From assembly GCA_963580285.1 (NCBI GenBank), contig OY757013.1, forward strand, positions 137,201,521 to 137,265,520: 64,000 nt of DNA. The letters are read 5' to 3'. The translations under genes and the position numbers were made by a program. The notes under the pieces were generated by a model. It had not been told where the DNA came from, did not search any database, and saw only the letters and a program-made list of their open reading frames with translations. Shown in pieces: positions 10,968 to 21,605 of this stretch; position 1 is the first letter of the stretch, and every line of letters begins with the position of its first letter. This DNA is from Lucinisca nassula. Its lineage: Eukaryota; Mollusca; Bivalvia; Lucinida; Lucinidae.

Positions 10968-11032
10968 AGAGCACCTGGACTTCTCTAATTTCAGACTATG
11001 ACAGTCTGAAATTAGAGAAGTCCAGGTGCTCT
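10968..11032. repeat. perfect 30-bp-arm hairpin
   Basis: The left arm AGAGCACCTGGACTTCTCTA plus ten more bases is followed by five loop bases (ATGAC) and an exact 30-base complement. Arms this perfect suggest a recent insertion or duplication. Confidence 0.85.
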
Positions 11033-11049
11033 ACTTCCTTTACCCTGAA

Positions 11050-11178
11050 CCAATTTTCTCATCGTGTGATTAATATGTGAAACCGTCTGCCACAGCATGT
11101 TGTGGATGCAGATAACGTGAACAACTTTAAAACAAGAATCGATAAAAACTGGCAAGGAGACATATTATATGCGTATTA
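11050..11178 (+). pseudogene. LINE reverse transcriptase C-terminal fragment (CR1/L2-like)
   Basis: The frame reads FSHRVINM, a stop where Trp is expected, NRLPQHVVDADNVNNFK and TRIDKNWQGDILYAY, then TAA at 11176-11178. The pattern RVINxWNxLP followed by VxxFKxRLDKxW is the usual C-terminus of CR1/L2-type LINE proteins. Only the last ~40 codons remain and one TGG has become TGA, so it is dead. Confidence 0.75.
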
Positions 11179-11404
11179 ATATTAACTTTTGTTGCTGATA
11201 TATATAAGCAACAGATAGTGACACATTTACAAATCTGTCACCACATGACACTATATGAAACGAGAGACCAATATAAGTCGGTTCATAACCTAGACCATAC
11301 AAGGGGTGGGCTTAAAAAGGACTGATGGTCCTTACAGCTGAGTCCGTCAACGATCTTCAAGGTAACGATCTTCAAGGTATAAACTATATATAAGTCCGTG
11401 TTCT

Positions 11405-11632
11405 TTACATTACAGTCATGTGTATGGGCATGGCATGGGAATCGCTGAATAAAACTTTGGGCCGAATTCTATCACCATGCCAAATATATACCATATCCAT
11501 CATATGGTTTGGAGAATGACCGTGACATTGAGGTCTTGTGGGCGTGTGTACTGCTGAATAAAACTTTGGACATATATCTATCATCATACCAATTATGAAC
11601 AAAATACATTATATTGTTTGGAAATTATTTAC
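11405..11632 (-). repeat. family J tandem units, minus orientation (b)
   Basis: One and a half further units (GGGCATGGCATGGGAATCGC, TGCTGAATAAAACTTTGG, CCATATGGTTTGGA) in the orientation of 10080-10540. Both are probably remains of one array split by the sequence at 10541-11404. Confidence 0.6.
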
Positions 11633-11636
11633 TTGA

Positions 11637-11933
11637 TTTTGTTTGATTTGAGGTTTAACGTTCCCTTCAACACTTTATAGGTCATTTTGGAGACGTTGCT
11701 CCCAATTTTGTGGAACTTTTACCCGACATTGAGATGAAATGACTTCTCAAGCCCTTTCGCCCAATGAAACCAAAAGGGTTTATAAGCATGGACGGTCCGA
11801 CTCGCACCGCTTTGCCTGGGCAGGCTTAGATCCCCTGAGCGATTTACCAGTACTCTTGTGCGCTCGTTTTCAGCTCTGCGTGGAAGCATCATGCAGCCCA
11901 TCTATTTCTTCAAGCCCCGATGGGCGGGGCCGG
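11637..11933 (-). repeat. SINE-D copy 5
   Basis: Full-length copy inserted at the edge of family J sequence (family J resumes at 12060). Ends GATGGGCGGGGCC. Confidence 0.85.
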
Positions 11934-12059
11934 AAATAAACTAGCCTTCCTTTGTTTAGGTTTCCATTATGGTCTGGTCGCTTAATGTTTGTATTTCTTT
12001 CCCTTTGGTGTCTTTTATGGGTGGAGTAAGTTAATTGTATCAATTCCTGATCTTTGTTT

Positions 12060-12170
12060 TACTTCTACCTTGTACCTATATCTACCATCATAACGCATAT
12101 GAACAAAATACATCATATGGTTTGGAAATTATGAACTCTTAAAATTTAAAATTTAAAACTTAAATATGGA
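12060..12170 (-). repeat. family J fragment (c)
   Basis: Single partial unit (TACCTATATCTACCATCAT, CATATGGTTTGGAAATTATG). A G-rich tract follows at 12205-12228. Confidence 0.55.
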
Positions 12171-12324
12171 CACTGACGCCGATTCCAACGCCAATGCTAA
12201 CGCGGGGGGGGGGGGAGGGGGAGGGGGTAATCCTCCAGTCCACGGATCATGGATGCTACAAGTAGAAAATTAAACCCATTTGCCGTAGCCGTTTAGAAGT
12301 ATTTGAAAGTGTGGGCGACACCTA

Positions 12325-12570
12325 TCATATGAGCCCCGCCAAGCGAATTTGTGTCTCCGAGCATTCTGTCATGACAAATTTTAACTGCGCATGCCCAGCC
12401 ATTCAGAGGGGCCAGGGATATGGCTTTCTGTCTGAAGGTTCCTCTTGATTCACTGCTTGTATGAGCGAGCAGTGAAGGTTTTGGCGAGACTGCGCGGATG
12501 CGCAGGCTCGCCTGAACCTTCGCTGCTCGCATAGGCGATAAGTACCAAAATCGCTTGACGCGGCCTATAT
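12325..12570 (-). repeat. family I copy 1
   Basis: A roughly 245-bp sequence that recurs in inverted orientation at 16876-17128 with high identity. Landmarks are AAGCGAATTTGTGTCT, TGCGCAGGCTCGCCTGAACC and AAAATCGCTTGACG. The outer ends (GAGCCCCGCC and GGCC) look like weak terminal inverted repeats. The overlapping 124-codon minus-strand frame is a by-product. Confidence 0.75.
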
Positions 12571-12811
12571 AAGCTCCACAGAAGCCTTTGGCTCTGGTAA
12601 GATGAAATAATGAGACAACATACCCCCGCCACTTTGGCCAAAGGCGGTTTCCATGACTGGTATACATCTGTGTTCCTGGGTAACACTAACATAGGCGACA
12701 TTGGTATTGTTTGTTATCATGTAAGTGTTCACTGCTACCCCATTGGTTCCGCCAGCATGACCGAGGTACGCCGATCCAACAAACATGGAACCCGCTGCAA
12801 GAAAGATTTGT

Positions 12812-13110
12812 TTTGTTTGTTTGATTTGAGGTTTAACGTCCCTGTCAACACTGTAAAGGTCATTTTGGAGACGTTGCTTCCAATTTTGTAGGACTTTTAC
12901 CCGACATTGAGATGAAATGACTTCTCAAGCCCTGGCGTCCAATGAAACCAATAGTTTTTATATGCATGGAAGCCGTCTTGCACCGCTTTGCCTGGACAGG
13001 CTTAGATCCTCTAAGCGGTTTACCAGTACTTGTGTGCGGGTCGGTTTCATCTCTGCGTGGAAGCATCATGCAGCCCATCTATTTCTTCAAGCCCCGATGG
13101 GCGGGGGCCA
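12812..13110 (-). repeat. SINE-D copy 6
   Basis: Full-length and close to consensus. Ends CCCGATGGGCGGGGGCC. Confidence 0.9.
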
Positions 13111-13151
13111 AATTGCAAGAAAGATGTATAGTAATATAAAAAATTCAGCCA

Positions 13152-13400
13152 GCGCATGACAAAATCTACAAGAAGGCATAAGCGACCAGCGAAAAATCAG
13201 ATCAGCCTGCGCATTCGCACAGTATGATCAGAGTCTTCGCTGATCGCATGTACCTACGATAGGATAATATCTGTTCAAAGAGGCATAAGCAAAAGGTCTT
13301 GTCATAGTATATGGGTGCGCAGGTTGATTTGAGTCTCTGCTGGTCGCACCGGTCTTATTGTATGTTTCGTCATGCACCGGCTCGTATGTCTTCGAACAAG
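13152..13400. mobile_element. family E MITE, copy 1
   Basis: About 245 bp with inverted ends: GCGCATGACAAAATCTACAA at the left, and at the right a segment whose complement is CCGGTGCATGACGAAAC. The inside carries CAGATCAGCCTGCGCATTCG and a CTTCGCTGATCGCA segment. A better-preserved copy is at 57386-57632. Confidence 0.7.
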
Positions 13401-13459
13401 CAAGCACAAGGAAGATCCGAAATGACCTGCGTTTCCACAAAGTCAAAATAGAAACCTCC

Positions 13460-13688
13460 TTAACCAATATGTGACAATGGAATCTTCCACCTTACAAGTT
13501 TGGAGTAGTCCACTTCCAATATAGGGAGGTCAGGATTGTTTCTATCTGGTACGTTTTACAAAAGAATGTATGTACTTTAAGCAAACAGTGTAGGCCCAGA
13601 TCAGACGCCGCAGAAAGCGGCGTCTGATCTGGGCCCACACTGTTTGCCAATATCCCTTAAGTAGGGACGCTAGGCATATACGGGTTAA
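13460..13688. mobile_element. family F foldback MITE, copy 3
   Basis: Left end TTAACCAATATGTGACAATGG, right end CATATACGGGTTAA. The hairpin at 13581-13647 has almost perfect 31-base arms (GCAAACAGTGTAGGCCCAGA). Confidence 0.8.
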
Positions 13689-13764
13689 TTGTTCTAGCGA
13701 GTTTCTGGTCAATGCGCATCAATTTTGCGCACAGCAAAGACAAGGATCTGAGTATTTGCTGATC

Positions 13765-13976
13765 ATTTTGGAGACATTGCTTCCGACTTTGTGGGACTTT
13801 CATCCGACACTGAAATGAAATGACAACTCAAGCCATGTCGCACAATGAATTGTGCATGGACGATCATACTCGCACCACTTTGCCTTGACGGGCTTGGACC
13901 TCTAAGCCGTTTACCAGTACTCATGCGCGGCGGGCTTAAGCTCTGCGTGGAGCCCAATCTATTTCTCAAAGCCATA
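13765..13976 (-). repeat. SINE-D copy 7, truncated
   Basis: It lacks the (CAAA)n end and starts inside the body at GATCATTTTGGAGACATTGC. More diverged than the other copies, with several small deletions. Confidence 0.7.
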
Positions 13977-14149
13977 TGGTCATAGAGCTGTTGTATGGCA
14001 TTGATCAGATTCTCACTAATTCCTCATAGTTGCACACAATGCCGTAAGCCACATTCTGTCGAAAGCATTCTTGAAGTCGATAAAAATTATGCAGATCTTA
14101 CTAATGTTGTAAGTACTTCACAGAGAGAATTTTGCGGTTCAATATACAC

Positions 14150-14345
14150 CACCGACTCATTATACCGCGTTTAATTATAACACGGATATGATTATTTAAC
14201 ACGGTTTCAAGATGGATCCCAAAAATGTATAGATTATATAGAAAAATGACCATAAATGGTCATTTTTCTATACAATCTATACATTTTTGTTTGGATATAA
14301 CACGGTTGTTTAACTAATACGGTTTCTGCTTTGGATCCCATTAAT
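14150..14345. mobile_element. foldback element inside the LINE
   Basis: A central hairpin has about 32-base arms (ATGTATAGATTATATAGAAA and its near complement). It is flanked by inverted TATAACACGG motifs, with TGGATCCCA on both sides of the core. Non-coding, inserted within the reverse transcriptase sequence. Confidence 0.65.
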
Positions 14346-14457
14346 AGTGTTATATAGAGTTCTTGGTGTATGTTCTTTTGAACTGCTTTCAGCTCTAAAT
14401 CCAGCTTGTTTCCCAGCGATGATCTCCTCTGTTTGTGTTTTCAGTCTATCCAAGACA

Positions 14458-14670
14458 CAGAAAAATTCCTATATTAAGACCACCTTTTGGACTGTTATAA
14501 AGTGGTCTAAAAGACCACTTTATAACAGCCCAATTGGTGTTCTCCCACTAGAGCCTAGAGCACACTTGGTGTAGCAAACTCAAAGAAAACGTACTTGAAA
14601 CATTCTAAATATGCTTTTAAAAGCATAATTTATCTTAATTTTAGGTGGTCTTAATAGCGGAATTTTACGG
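14458..14670. mobile_element. family G mariner-type MITE, copy 3
   Basis: Opposite orientation to copies 1 and 2. The right end is AGCGGAATTTTACGGTA. The hairpin TATAAAGTGGTCTAAAAGACC differs in detail from other copies. Confidence 0.75.
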
Positions 14671-15311
14671 TAACTTTGAGCTTCACTTTGCTAGGATAAC
14701 TGAGTAGGCTTTTGTGCAGCAGTTCTGGCACTGTTATAGGTCTCCTTTGAGCAATATCGTACTGCTTGGTTCAAGTCTGTTGGAAGGCTGTAGAGTTCAG
14801 ATCGATACTCATTCCACCTGTTTAAGATGTCCTGTTCCTCTATGAGACATTTCCCTGATCTGTCCTTCTAGCCTGTTTTTCCTCGGAAAGGTCTTTCACC
14901 TTTGCTGAGACATTTTTGTCAACTTGTTCCTAAGTTTTGCCATAAAAATTAGCTATCCAATTTAGTTTGATCGCCTTCATCATCCACTTTACTCTGCTCT
15001 GGCCTCTCTGTATCGCTCTACGACTTTTGGTGCAAAACACACGTATCTAATGTCCTTCTTTTATCGCAGGCGTTAAATGTGATCGATGTAACTCGAGGCC
15101 GTTTTCCAAGAATCGTGCAAGCTGTTTCAGTTAAACCGTCGTTTAATGGTGCTGCAGGGCAATTCTATGTCCATCTCTTCAGCACTGAGAATGGTCCTAT
15201 TTCTGCTAGGAATATTTGCAATATCGTGGGGTCTTAGAGCTTTTCAGTGTCGTCTTTGGTCCTGATGATATTTGGATTCTTCGGTTCTTCAGGCGCAGCT
15301 TGAATGTAATC

Positions 15312-15576
15312 CATCACGAAAACACACCTATATGGATTTGACCCCCCTGAATCCTACTTTTATATAGTAAACCTGGGGTTTGCAAGGGTAAACCTTATTT
15401 TTCTTATTTCTGCTCTAAAATATAGATTGTGGGTACACGTTAGAACCGCCTCGATGAGGCCACAATCTATATTTAAGAGCAGAAATAAGGAAAATATCAC
15501 AATTTTTCATCTGAAAATGTTCATATTTTTGGTAGTAAAATCTACAATGTATTTGTATAGGCGTGTTTTCGTGATG
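15312..15576. mobile_element. family C foldback element, copy 3
   Basis: Ends CATCACGAAAACACACC and GGCGTGTTTTCGTGATG. The hairpin core has lost part of one arm, so the GAACCGCCTCGATGAGG centre joins directly to CACAATCTATATT. Confidence 0.85.
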
Positions 15577-15684
15577 CTTACCAAGACGTGGTCGCTCCAT
15601 ATGTATGCTCCAGGGAAGCTTCATGTTCTTGCTATGTTAACACGACTGTTATGAACCGGAGCACAGCGTTTCCTGCAATTTATA

Positions 15685-15860
15685 TATGTGCCCAGCGAAG
15701 AATCAGATCAACCTGCGCATCCATATAGTCTGACCAGAGACTTCTGTTGCTACACGAAGGAGCATCCAACCCTTAGCTATCGTTAGAGCGCACAAGGAAG
15801 ACTCTGATCAGATTGCGCGGATGCACAGATGTATCTGCGTCTTCGCTGGCGCACTTGTGA
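15685..15860. repeat. family E-like fragment
   Basis: Contains CAGCGAAGAATCAGATCAAC, CTGCGCATCC and TCTTCGCTGGCGCAC in inverted arrangement, diverged from family E. Element ends are not clear. Confidence 0.45.
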
Positions 15861-15945
15861 ACTGTAGGAAATGCTGTGCCGCGGTTCAAGAAGCGATTCG
15901 TGAACGGGATGGGGACAATTAGTGTCCGATTTAAGTTACGCGACG

Positions 15946-16115
<170 letters not shown>

Positions 16116-16224
16116 CCATCAAATTAAGATTCGTCATTTTTTAGAATAAAAAATAGGACCCTATGTCTAATGTACTTCAACAGAAATTCGCAAAAATACG
16201 CGACAGTATCAGATTCAATAAAAT

Positions 16225-16557
16225 ATGTGACTTAAAATTTAAGAAAATGATTTTGCTTTCCTCCAATGTCAAATTTAAGAAAATCAAATAAAAACAAATT
16301 GGGTCATTTGAGGGGGGGGGGGGTTCATTCGGCATTTTTAGAGCTGCAAAAAACTGCCAGAACATGTTAGTTCCCTTGATGAAATGAAAAATGTGACTTA
16401 AAATTTAAGAAAATGGTTTTGCTTTTCTCCAATTTCAAATTTAAGAAAATCAAATAAAAACAAATTGGGTCATTTGGGGGGGTGGGGGAGGGTTGGGGTT
16501 CATTCGGCATTTTTAGAGCTGCAAAAAAACTGCCAGTACATGTTAGTTCCCTTGATG
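16225..16557. repeat. tandem duplication, unit about 166-175 bp
   Basis: The unit starts ATGTGACTTAAAATTTAAG (16225 and 16391) and ends TTAGTTCCCTTGATGA. Each unit contains a G tract of different length before TTCATTCGGCATTTTTAGAG. High identity between the two units suggests a recent event. Confidence 0.85.
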
Positions 16558-16875
16558 ATCCCTTGATTTGACATAAGACATGATCCCGATTGTCCCGTAT
16601 GCAGTCTGAACCATGCAGGGCCCCTCTCCTTGGTGATTTGTGGCTTGCTGCGGAAGCGCAGGGTGATTTAAGTATTCGCCTGGCACACAAGTTCAATGAT
16701 CCTTTTTTTACTTGTCGCGGCCCGAAAGAAACTCTGTTACCGAAACCTTTAGTTTAAATCAGGAGTTTGTTCAGATGTTAATTTGGTCCAGAAAGTGTCA
16801 CCATTGCCTGTAATAAAATAATTATTGGAAATGAGGGCGAGAGATTGAAGTCAACCGTCTTTAACAAAACTAATT

Positions 16876-17128
16876 GGGCCCCGTCAAGCGATTTTGGTAC
16901 TTATCGCCTATGCGAGCAGCGAAGGTTCAGGCGAGCCTGCGCATCCTGCGCATCCGCGCAGTCTCGCCAGAACCTTGGCTGATCGGTCATACAAGCAGTG
17001 AATCAAGAGGAACCTTCAGACAGAAAGCATTATCCCTGGCCTCTCTAAATGACTTGGCATGCGCAGTTAAAATTTGTCATGACGGAATGCTCAAAGACAC
17101 AAATTCGCTGGGCGGGGCTCAATTATAA
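16876..17128 (+). repeat. family I copy 2
   Basis: Inverted copy of 12325-12570. One internal difference is a doubled CATCCTGCG segment. Confidence 0.75.
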
Positions 17129-17287
17129 CAAAAATTTCAATGTAATTAATCCTTAGCTCAATATAAATAGATTTAATGGAAAATTATACTCCCAAGAAAC
17201 GAAAACTGTGGATATTTGTGATCACCTCGGCGAGGCGATTCATACCAACTGTTCATCATATTTGCTTTTTGTAGTAACCCAGAAGGC

Positions 17288-17354
17288 ACTCAACGTTGAA
17301 CTAACGTTGAAACAACGTTTGAAACGTTGTTTCAACGTTAGTTCAACGTTGAGT
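17288..17354. repeat. 67-bp perfect palindrome of CAACGTT motifs
   Basis: Arms of 33 bases are exactly complementary around a single G at 17321. Each arm is made of CAACGTTGAA and AACGTTGAAACAACGTT repeats. Just outside, GGCAC and GTGCC are also inverted. A related CAACGTTGAAACAG piece occurs near 7410. Confidence 0.9.
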
Positions 17355-17769
17355 CAACGTTTTGTGCCTGCAGGGAATAAAGGGAAAATGGTCCTTTAGT
17401 ACTTATTACACCACTCTTCTTCACGGTGGTAGATTCCTTACAACGGTCATATCGTACTTGGGAACAAGTACTATTCTACAAACCTGGAATACACTTCCTA
17501 GTCCAAGCTTCGAGTGGTGCCTTTGTACAGTTGGTTCCGTTAATAATATATTGCACCCTCTACAAAAAGACAAGCATAATGATTTGAGAATCGAAAAGAG
17601 AACATGTGTCTTCCGGATAGTTTATCCTATTTACTGAATTTCTATTTTGGGGAAATATGGCCTGGAATGTGATAGAATTTTCATAATTGCATTATGATAA
17701 CACATCCGTGCGACATATTGCATTTTCACATCTCCAAAATAGTTATTTTTCCTGATGAAATTCCATGAT

Positions 17770-17945
17770 ATTTTTCTTATTTATACTGCAAACATATGTT
17801 GTGGGTGCTCATTAGAACCGAGTACTCACAACCTATGTCTTGGAGCAGATATAAGAAAATTAATGTATGGCCAAGTAAACTCCAGTTTTCTCAATAAATA
17901 GCGGGGTTTATGGGCTTCTCATTTCACGGCCTTGTTCACGTGATG
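17770..17945. mobile_element. family C foldback element, copy 4, degraded
   Basis: TTGTGGGTGCTCATTAGAACC and GAGTACTCACAACCTATG survive from the core, and CACGGCCTTGTTCACGTGATG from the right end. The left end is lost. Confidence 0.55.
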
Positions 17946-19017
17946 GTAAATAGACTGTTAACAAGAGGTTATCCAAAAATCTAGAATATTCTATGTCCCT
18001 ATTATTGTTTCGCAAATTCTTTCTCTAAAACCTTCTCAACCATCCAGGATTCTATATGAGGAGTAAGATTTTCGTAATAGTTTTAGGTTTGTGTTTGGCA
18101 GGTCTGAGAAAAATTCACTAGACGTTGGTCCTAAATTCTGTATAAGATTACAAAATGATAAGCATTTATTTCGGACTTAGTGCTCATTAAGGAACTAGAA
18201 ATTATGAGATCAGATCAAAGACTGCTATAAGGAGTATATTTAGGAGCACAGTGACGGAATAGTAGTCGCATATAAGATTTTCAAGGTAGAGCAGTCCAGG
18301 TGTTGTCAATATATGTCAAATTCACAAGAAGATTCGTTTTGTTTGTGCCGGTTGCAGTTGAGTTTTCATAATCAGGTGACTTGGTTTACCTTTTTGTAAG
18401 AAACTTAATCGAAAGCAAGTGCAAACAAAGGCTCCCCCACTGTCAATCTTATCTGTGACTAGTTGTTGTCAATAAATGCCAAATTCGATGAGGCCACCAG
18501 AAGTTTCGGTAGAGTGCCTTTAGCAAACTTTTTGCAAGCGGGCCAAATGGCCATATACGCCATCGCTTCGTTTGTATTAGAGTTGATTTCATATAATCAG
18601 GTACTTGGTTTAACTTTAAGTCAGTACAATCCCAAACGATAGCCCCGTCCTGACAATCGTAAACGAAACTACCATATGCTTGTAGTGGTATACTACATGC
18701 GATTTCAGCCGATCTTCAATGGCTCGGAAACCCGGAAAGGACATACTAGTTTTATTTTAAGTTTTCCGAACATCTTGTGTCCAAAACAGTTTTAGTCAGG
18801 TGCGGGCCCATTTTTTCCAGCCTGCAATTAGAAACAAATGTCCACCCAGTGTTGTATAAGCGCATTGGTTTTCATTTAATGTGGGGGTTCAGCAGGACCA
18901 TTGAGTATCCATATTTTAGTTATGGACGCACTTAAAGATATGACTTATATTACGGCCCACAACTCCCACTTTAAATTATCTACCTTGATAGACTACTAGT
19001 ATGAGTGTGACAACTGC
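17946..19017. other. unassigned, with a diverged duplication
   Basis: Two diverged segments starting near 18315 and 18470 share TTGTCAATAWATG, CAAATTC, TTCGTTTG, ATAATCAGGT and CTTGGTTTA in the same order, so they form an old tandem pair of about 155-230 bp. No gene recognised. Confidence 0.45.
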
Positions 19018-19082
19018 GTCTGACAGAAGACTCGTTGGCTCAATGGTTAGAGCGGTTGGGTTTCGAATCCCGCTGCAGACGG
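19018..19082 (+). pseudogene. tRNA-like relic
   Basis: GTTGGCTCAATGGTTAGAGC resembles a D arm with box A, and GGTTTCGAATCCC resembles a T arm with box B, but only about 6 bases separate them and the anticodon arm is missing. Ends GTCTG and CAGAC can pair. It is a deleted tRNA or the head of a tRNA-derived SINE, not a working tRNA. Confidence 0.6.
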
Positions 19083-19089
19083 ATTTTTT

Positions 19090-19290
19090 CATTACGAAAA
19101 CACGCCTATACAAATACATTGCCACCTTTATCGCCGAAAAAACGAAAATTTTATCATGAAAAAATGTGATTTTAATCTATATTTTAGAGCAGAAATAAGA
19201 AAAATAAGGTATACCCCCGGAAACCCCAGTTTTACTATATAAAAGTTGGCTTCAAGGGGGTCAAAATTATATATGCATGTTTTCGTGATG
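19090..19290. mobile_element. family C foldback element, copy 5
   Basis: Ends CATTACGAAAACACGCC and GCATGTTTTCGTGATG. The central hairpin is deleted, leaving only one TATATTTTAGAGCAGAAATA arm. Confidence 0.8.
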
Positions 19291-19480
19291 TGTTATATTC
19301 TTCATTTATTCGGTATGATTTCCATGATGTAAGAACGCGTACGTGCTTACATTTGGGAAGTCTTGAAGCACCATCATACCAGTTACGTTGCCACCTTCTA
19401 CCAGGGTGATGTTGGAGAATACCATCTTTTTCTTTTGATCCATAGCCACGTAGAACCTGCCCTGCAAAACCCAAATACAT

Positions 19481-19851
19481 AGAGGATCTTACATGAGTGC
19501 TCATGTATTATTGAATTTATTAAACGAGTTTAGGAAAAGGGATAAAATGCGAGGCTGTGCCGAGCATTTAATACCTTTTCCTCAACGAGTTTAATAAATT
19601 CAATAATACATGAGCACTCATGTAAGAGCCTCTTTATCATATGACATTTAAAACGTATTTTATTCACAATTGTTTACAAAAATGACAATATACCGCCATT
19701 AGTAAACGCGACGTCGTTAAGGACGTCGTACATGTAACGTTACGGGACGTATCTAGCTAATTTGCATATTTAATCCACTAGTGGATTATCGAAAATATTA
19801 CATGGCGTTATTTCACTCTCAGACACGACGTCATACGATAAAATTGAAACT
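19481..19851. mobile_element. family H foldback element, copy 1
   Basis: It starts AGAGGATCTTACATGAGTG and contains a hairpin with about 60-base arms (19489-19627; TTGAATTTATTAAACGAGTT). It continues through AACGCGACGTCGTTAAGG and CCACTAGTGGATTATCGA to ATACGATAAA. Copies at 24056-24425 and 44289-47292 define the family. Non-coding. Confidence 0.8.
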
Positions 19852-19913
19852 ACTCGTCTTAAAGCCTTGTTTTAACTTCGAGGAATGCTTATGAAGTATA
19901 CTGATCTCAATTT

Positions 19914-20115
19914 TAACCCTAATCCCACTGTTCACAACAACCCCTATCTTTGAAAACAGTGTAGATCACCATCTGATCAGGATCTACAGTGTTTGACATT
20001 CAGTTTTTGAATTTGTAAGAATAAATTTCATCAAGTAATCTGATTGGTTGAAAGTCAGAAATGGATGTGTCTAACTTAATTATTCAGCGGGATAAGAATT
20101 AAGAGTTTTGCGCCT
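19914..20115. repeat. family T copy 1
   Basis: About 200 bp shared with 43618-43800 (ATCTGATCAGGA centre, GAATTTGTAAGAATAAAT, TGATTGGTTGAAA). It contains a short form of the family F hairpin module (AAACAGTGTAGATC at 19953-19995). Confidence 0.6.
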
Positions 20116-20199
20116 TCATTAAAACGATATACGGGTACATTCCGCTGATTAGACCAACTTTAATTAAGACCAATAAAAAAAAATATATAAAAGGTTTCA

Positions 20200-21212
20200 A
20201 TTTTTATGCCCCCGCATCGTATGATGCCGGGGGCATATAGTTTTTAGGTTTTCCGTACGTGCGTCCGTGGGTACGTGCGTACGTGCGTCCGAACGTACGA
20301 AAGTGTGTACGTACGTACGTAATCCTGTTAGACTCAGGTTAAGGTTTTGGGTCAGGGTAGAACTTGAGCTCATATTTTTCAAACCATGCAATGGATGTGG
20401 TTTATATTTAGTATGGTGATAGATATGGGTCCAAAGTTTTATCCAACAATACCCCCACACCTACCCATGGTCTCAAGGTCAAGGTCACGGACTTAGAAAT
20501 TTTTTATGTTTAAGACTCAGGTTAAGGTTTTGGGTCAGGGTAGAACTTGAGCTCATATTTTTCAAACCATGCAATGGATGTGGTTTATATTTAGTATGAT
20601 GATAGATATGGGTCCAAAGTTTTATCCAGCAATACCCCCATACCTACCGGTGGTCTCAAGGTCAAGGTCACGGACTTAGAAATTTTTAATGTTTAACACT
20701 CAGGTTTAGGTATTTGTACCACGTTGAACTTTTAACTTTTATGATTCAATTGGTTCATATTTGGTTTAATGATAGATGCAGGTCCAAAGATTTATTCAGT
20801 GATACCCCCAACCATGCCTATGACTTCAAGGGCAAGATCGCAGACATAGAAATTTTCAAAATTAAGTATGTTAATAGCTTATATTTCCCAAACTCTATAA
20901 TGGATTTGCTTCATATTTGGTATGACAATAGCTGCAGGTCCAAAGTTTCATTGAGCCATACCCCTCACCCCTTAACTGAAGGTCAAGGTCACAGACATAG
21001 AAATTTTTTATATTATATTTTTGAGAGCTCATGTTTCTTTAACCATGTGATGGATTTGCTACATATTTAGAATGATGATAGATATATGTCAAAAGTTTCA
21101 TTCAGCCATAACCCCGCCCCTACCGCATGACCTTAAGGTGATTGCAGGGGTGGGGGGGGGAGGTAGGTCCCTGGGCGGGGGCATTTGTGTTGTATTGACA
21201 CATTTCTAGTTC
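20200..21212 (+). mobile_element. family J element with 183-bp tandem units
   Basis: It starts ATGCCCCCGCATCG with a small hairpin to GATGCCGGGGGCAT and ends GGCGGGGGCATTTGTGTTG. Inside, GACTCAGGTTAAGG recurs at 20331 and 20514 and a diverged form near 20697, an exact 183-bp step. The first two units differ at only a handful of positions, and later units are diverged. There is no coding frame, so it is probably non-autonomous. The class is unknown to me. Confidence 0.7.
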
Positions 21213-21365
21213 TTTATGTTTTCTACTCCCAGTGTTCCCTTGAAAGAGACAGTCTTTGGGCCATTCAAACGTGGTCTTAAAGATATTCAAAAGTGGTCTT
21301 AAATAGCCCTTTTGAACAGTCCCACAAGTGGTCTTAATATAGGAGTTTGTATTCGGTTAACTGTA
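21213..21365. mobile_element. family G MITE fragment, copy 4
   Basis: Right part only: TTTGAACAGTCCCACAAGTGG and TCTTAATATAGGAGT. GTGGTCTTAAAGAT / GTGGTCTTAAATAG is locally duplicated. Confidence 0.55.
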
Positions 21366-21426
21366 CTTGTACGCATATGAGGTAATGCTTTCTTAGTGAC
21401 GCTAACTGGCGATTATTGAGGAAAAT

Positions 21427-21428
<2 letters not shown>

Positions 21429-21482
<54 letters not shown>
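21429..21482. repeat. (GA)n microsatellite
   Basis: About 27 GA dinucleotides. The Arg-Glu frame is an artefact. Confidence 0.95.
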
Positions 21483-21485
<3 letters not shown>

Positions 21486-21605
21486 CGATAGTATCATTAG
21501 GCAGGAGATTAGAATCGAGCGAGATGTTGGAGAAACCGAAGGTAAAAAGGAATGGAAGTGGAAACTATTTTTCTTTAAAATTTGCACGCCCCTTTAAACC
21601 CCACC

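Larger units (their letters stand above)
13977..15305 (-). pseudogene. LINE reverse transcriptase, broken, two pieces
   Basis: The minus strand encodes pieces of an APE-type LINE polyprotein in the right order. Near 14810-14845 a frame gives QDILNRWNEYRSELY after KQARRTDQGNVS, the linker before the reverse transcriptase. At 14058-14090 another gives FIDFKNAFDRMW, the reverse transcriptase block with the first catalytic Asp. Stops and frameshifts are frequent. Two elements interrupt it (14150-14345 and 14458-14670). The clade is not certain. Confidence 0.65.

Noticed and set aside
12293..12786. Overlapping minus-strand ORFs of 124, 83 and 73 codons, with a matching peptide at 16874-17128
   Set aside because: The matching peptide comes from inverted copies of a non-coding repeat (family I). 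Several frames are open equally.
19018..19082. Functional tRNA gene
   Set aside because: The anticodon arm is missing and boxes A and B are too close.
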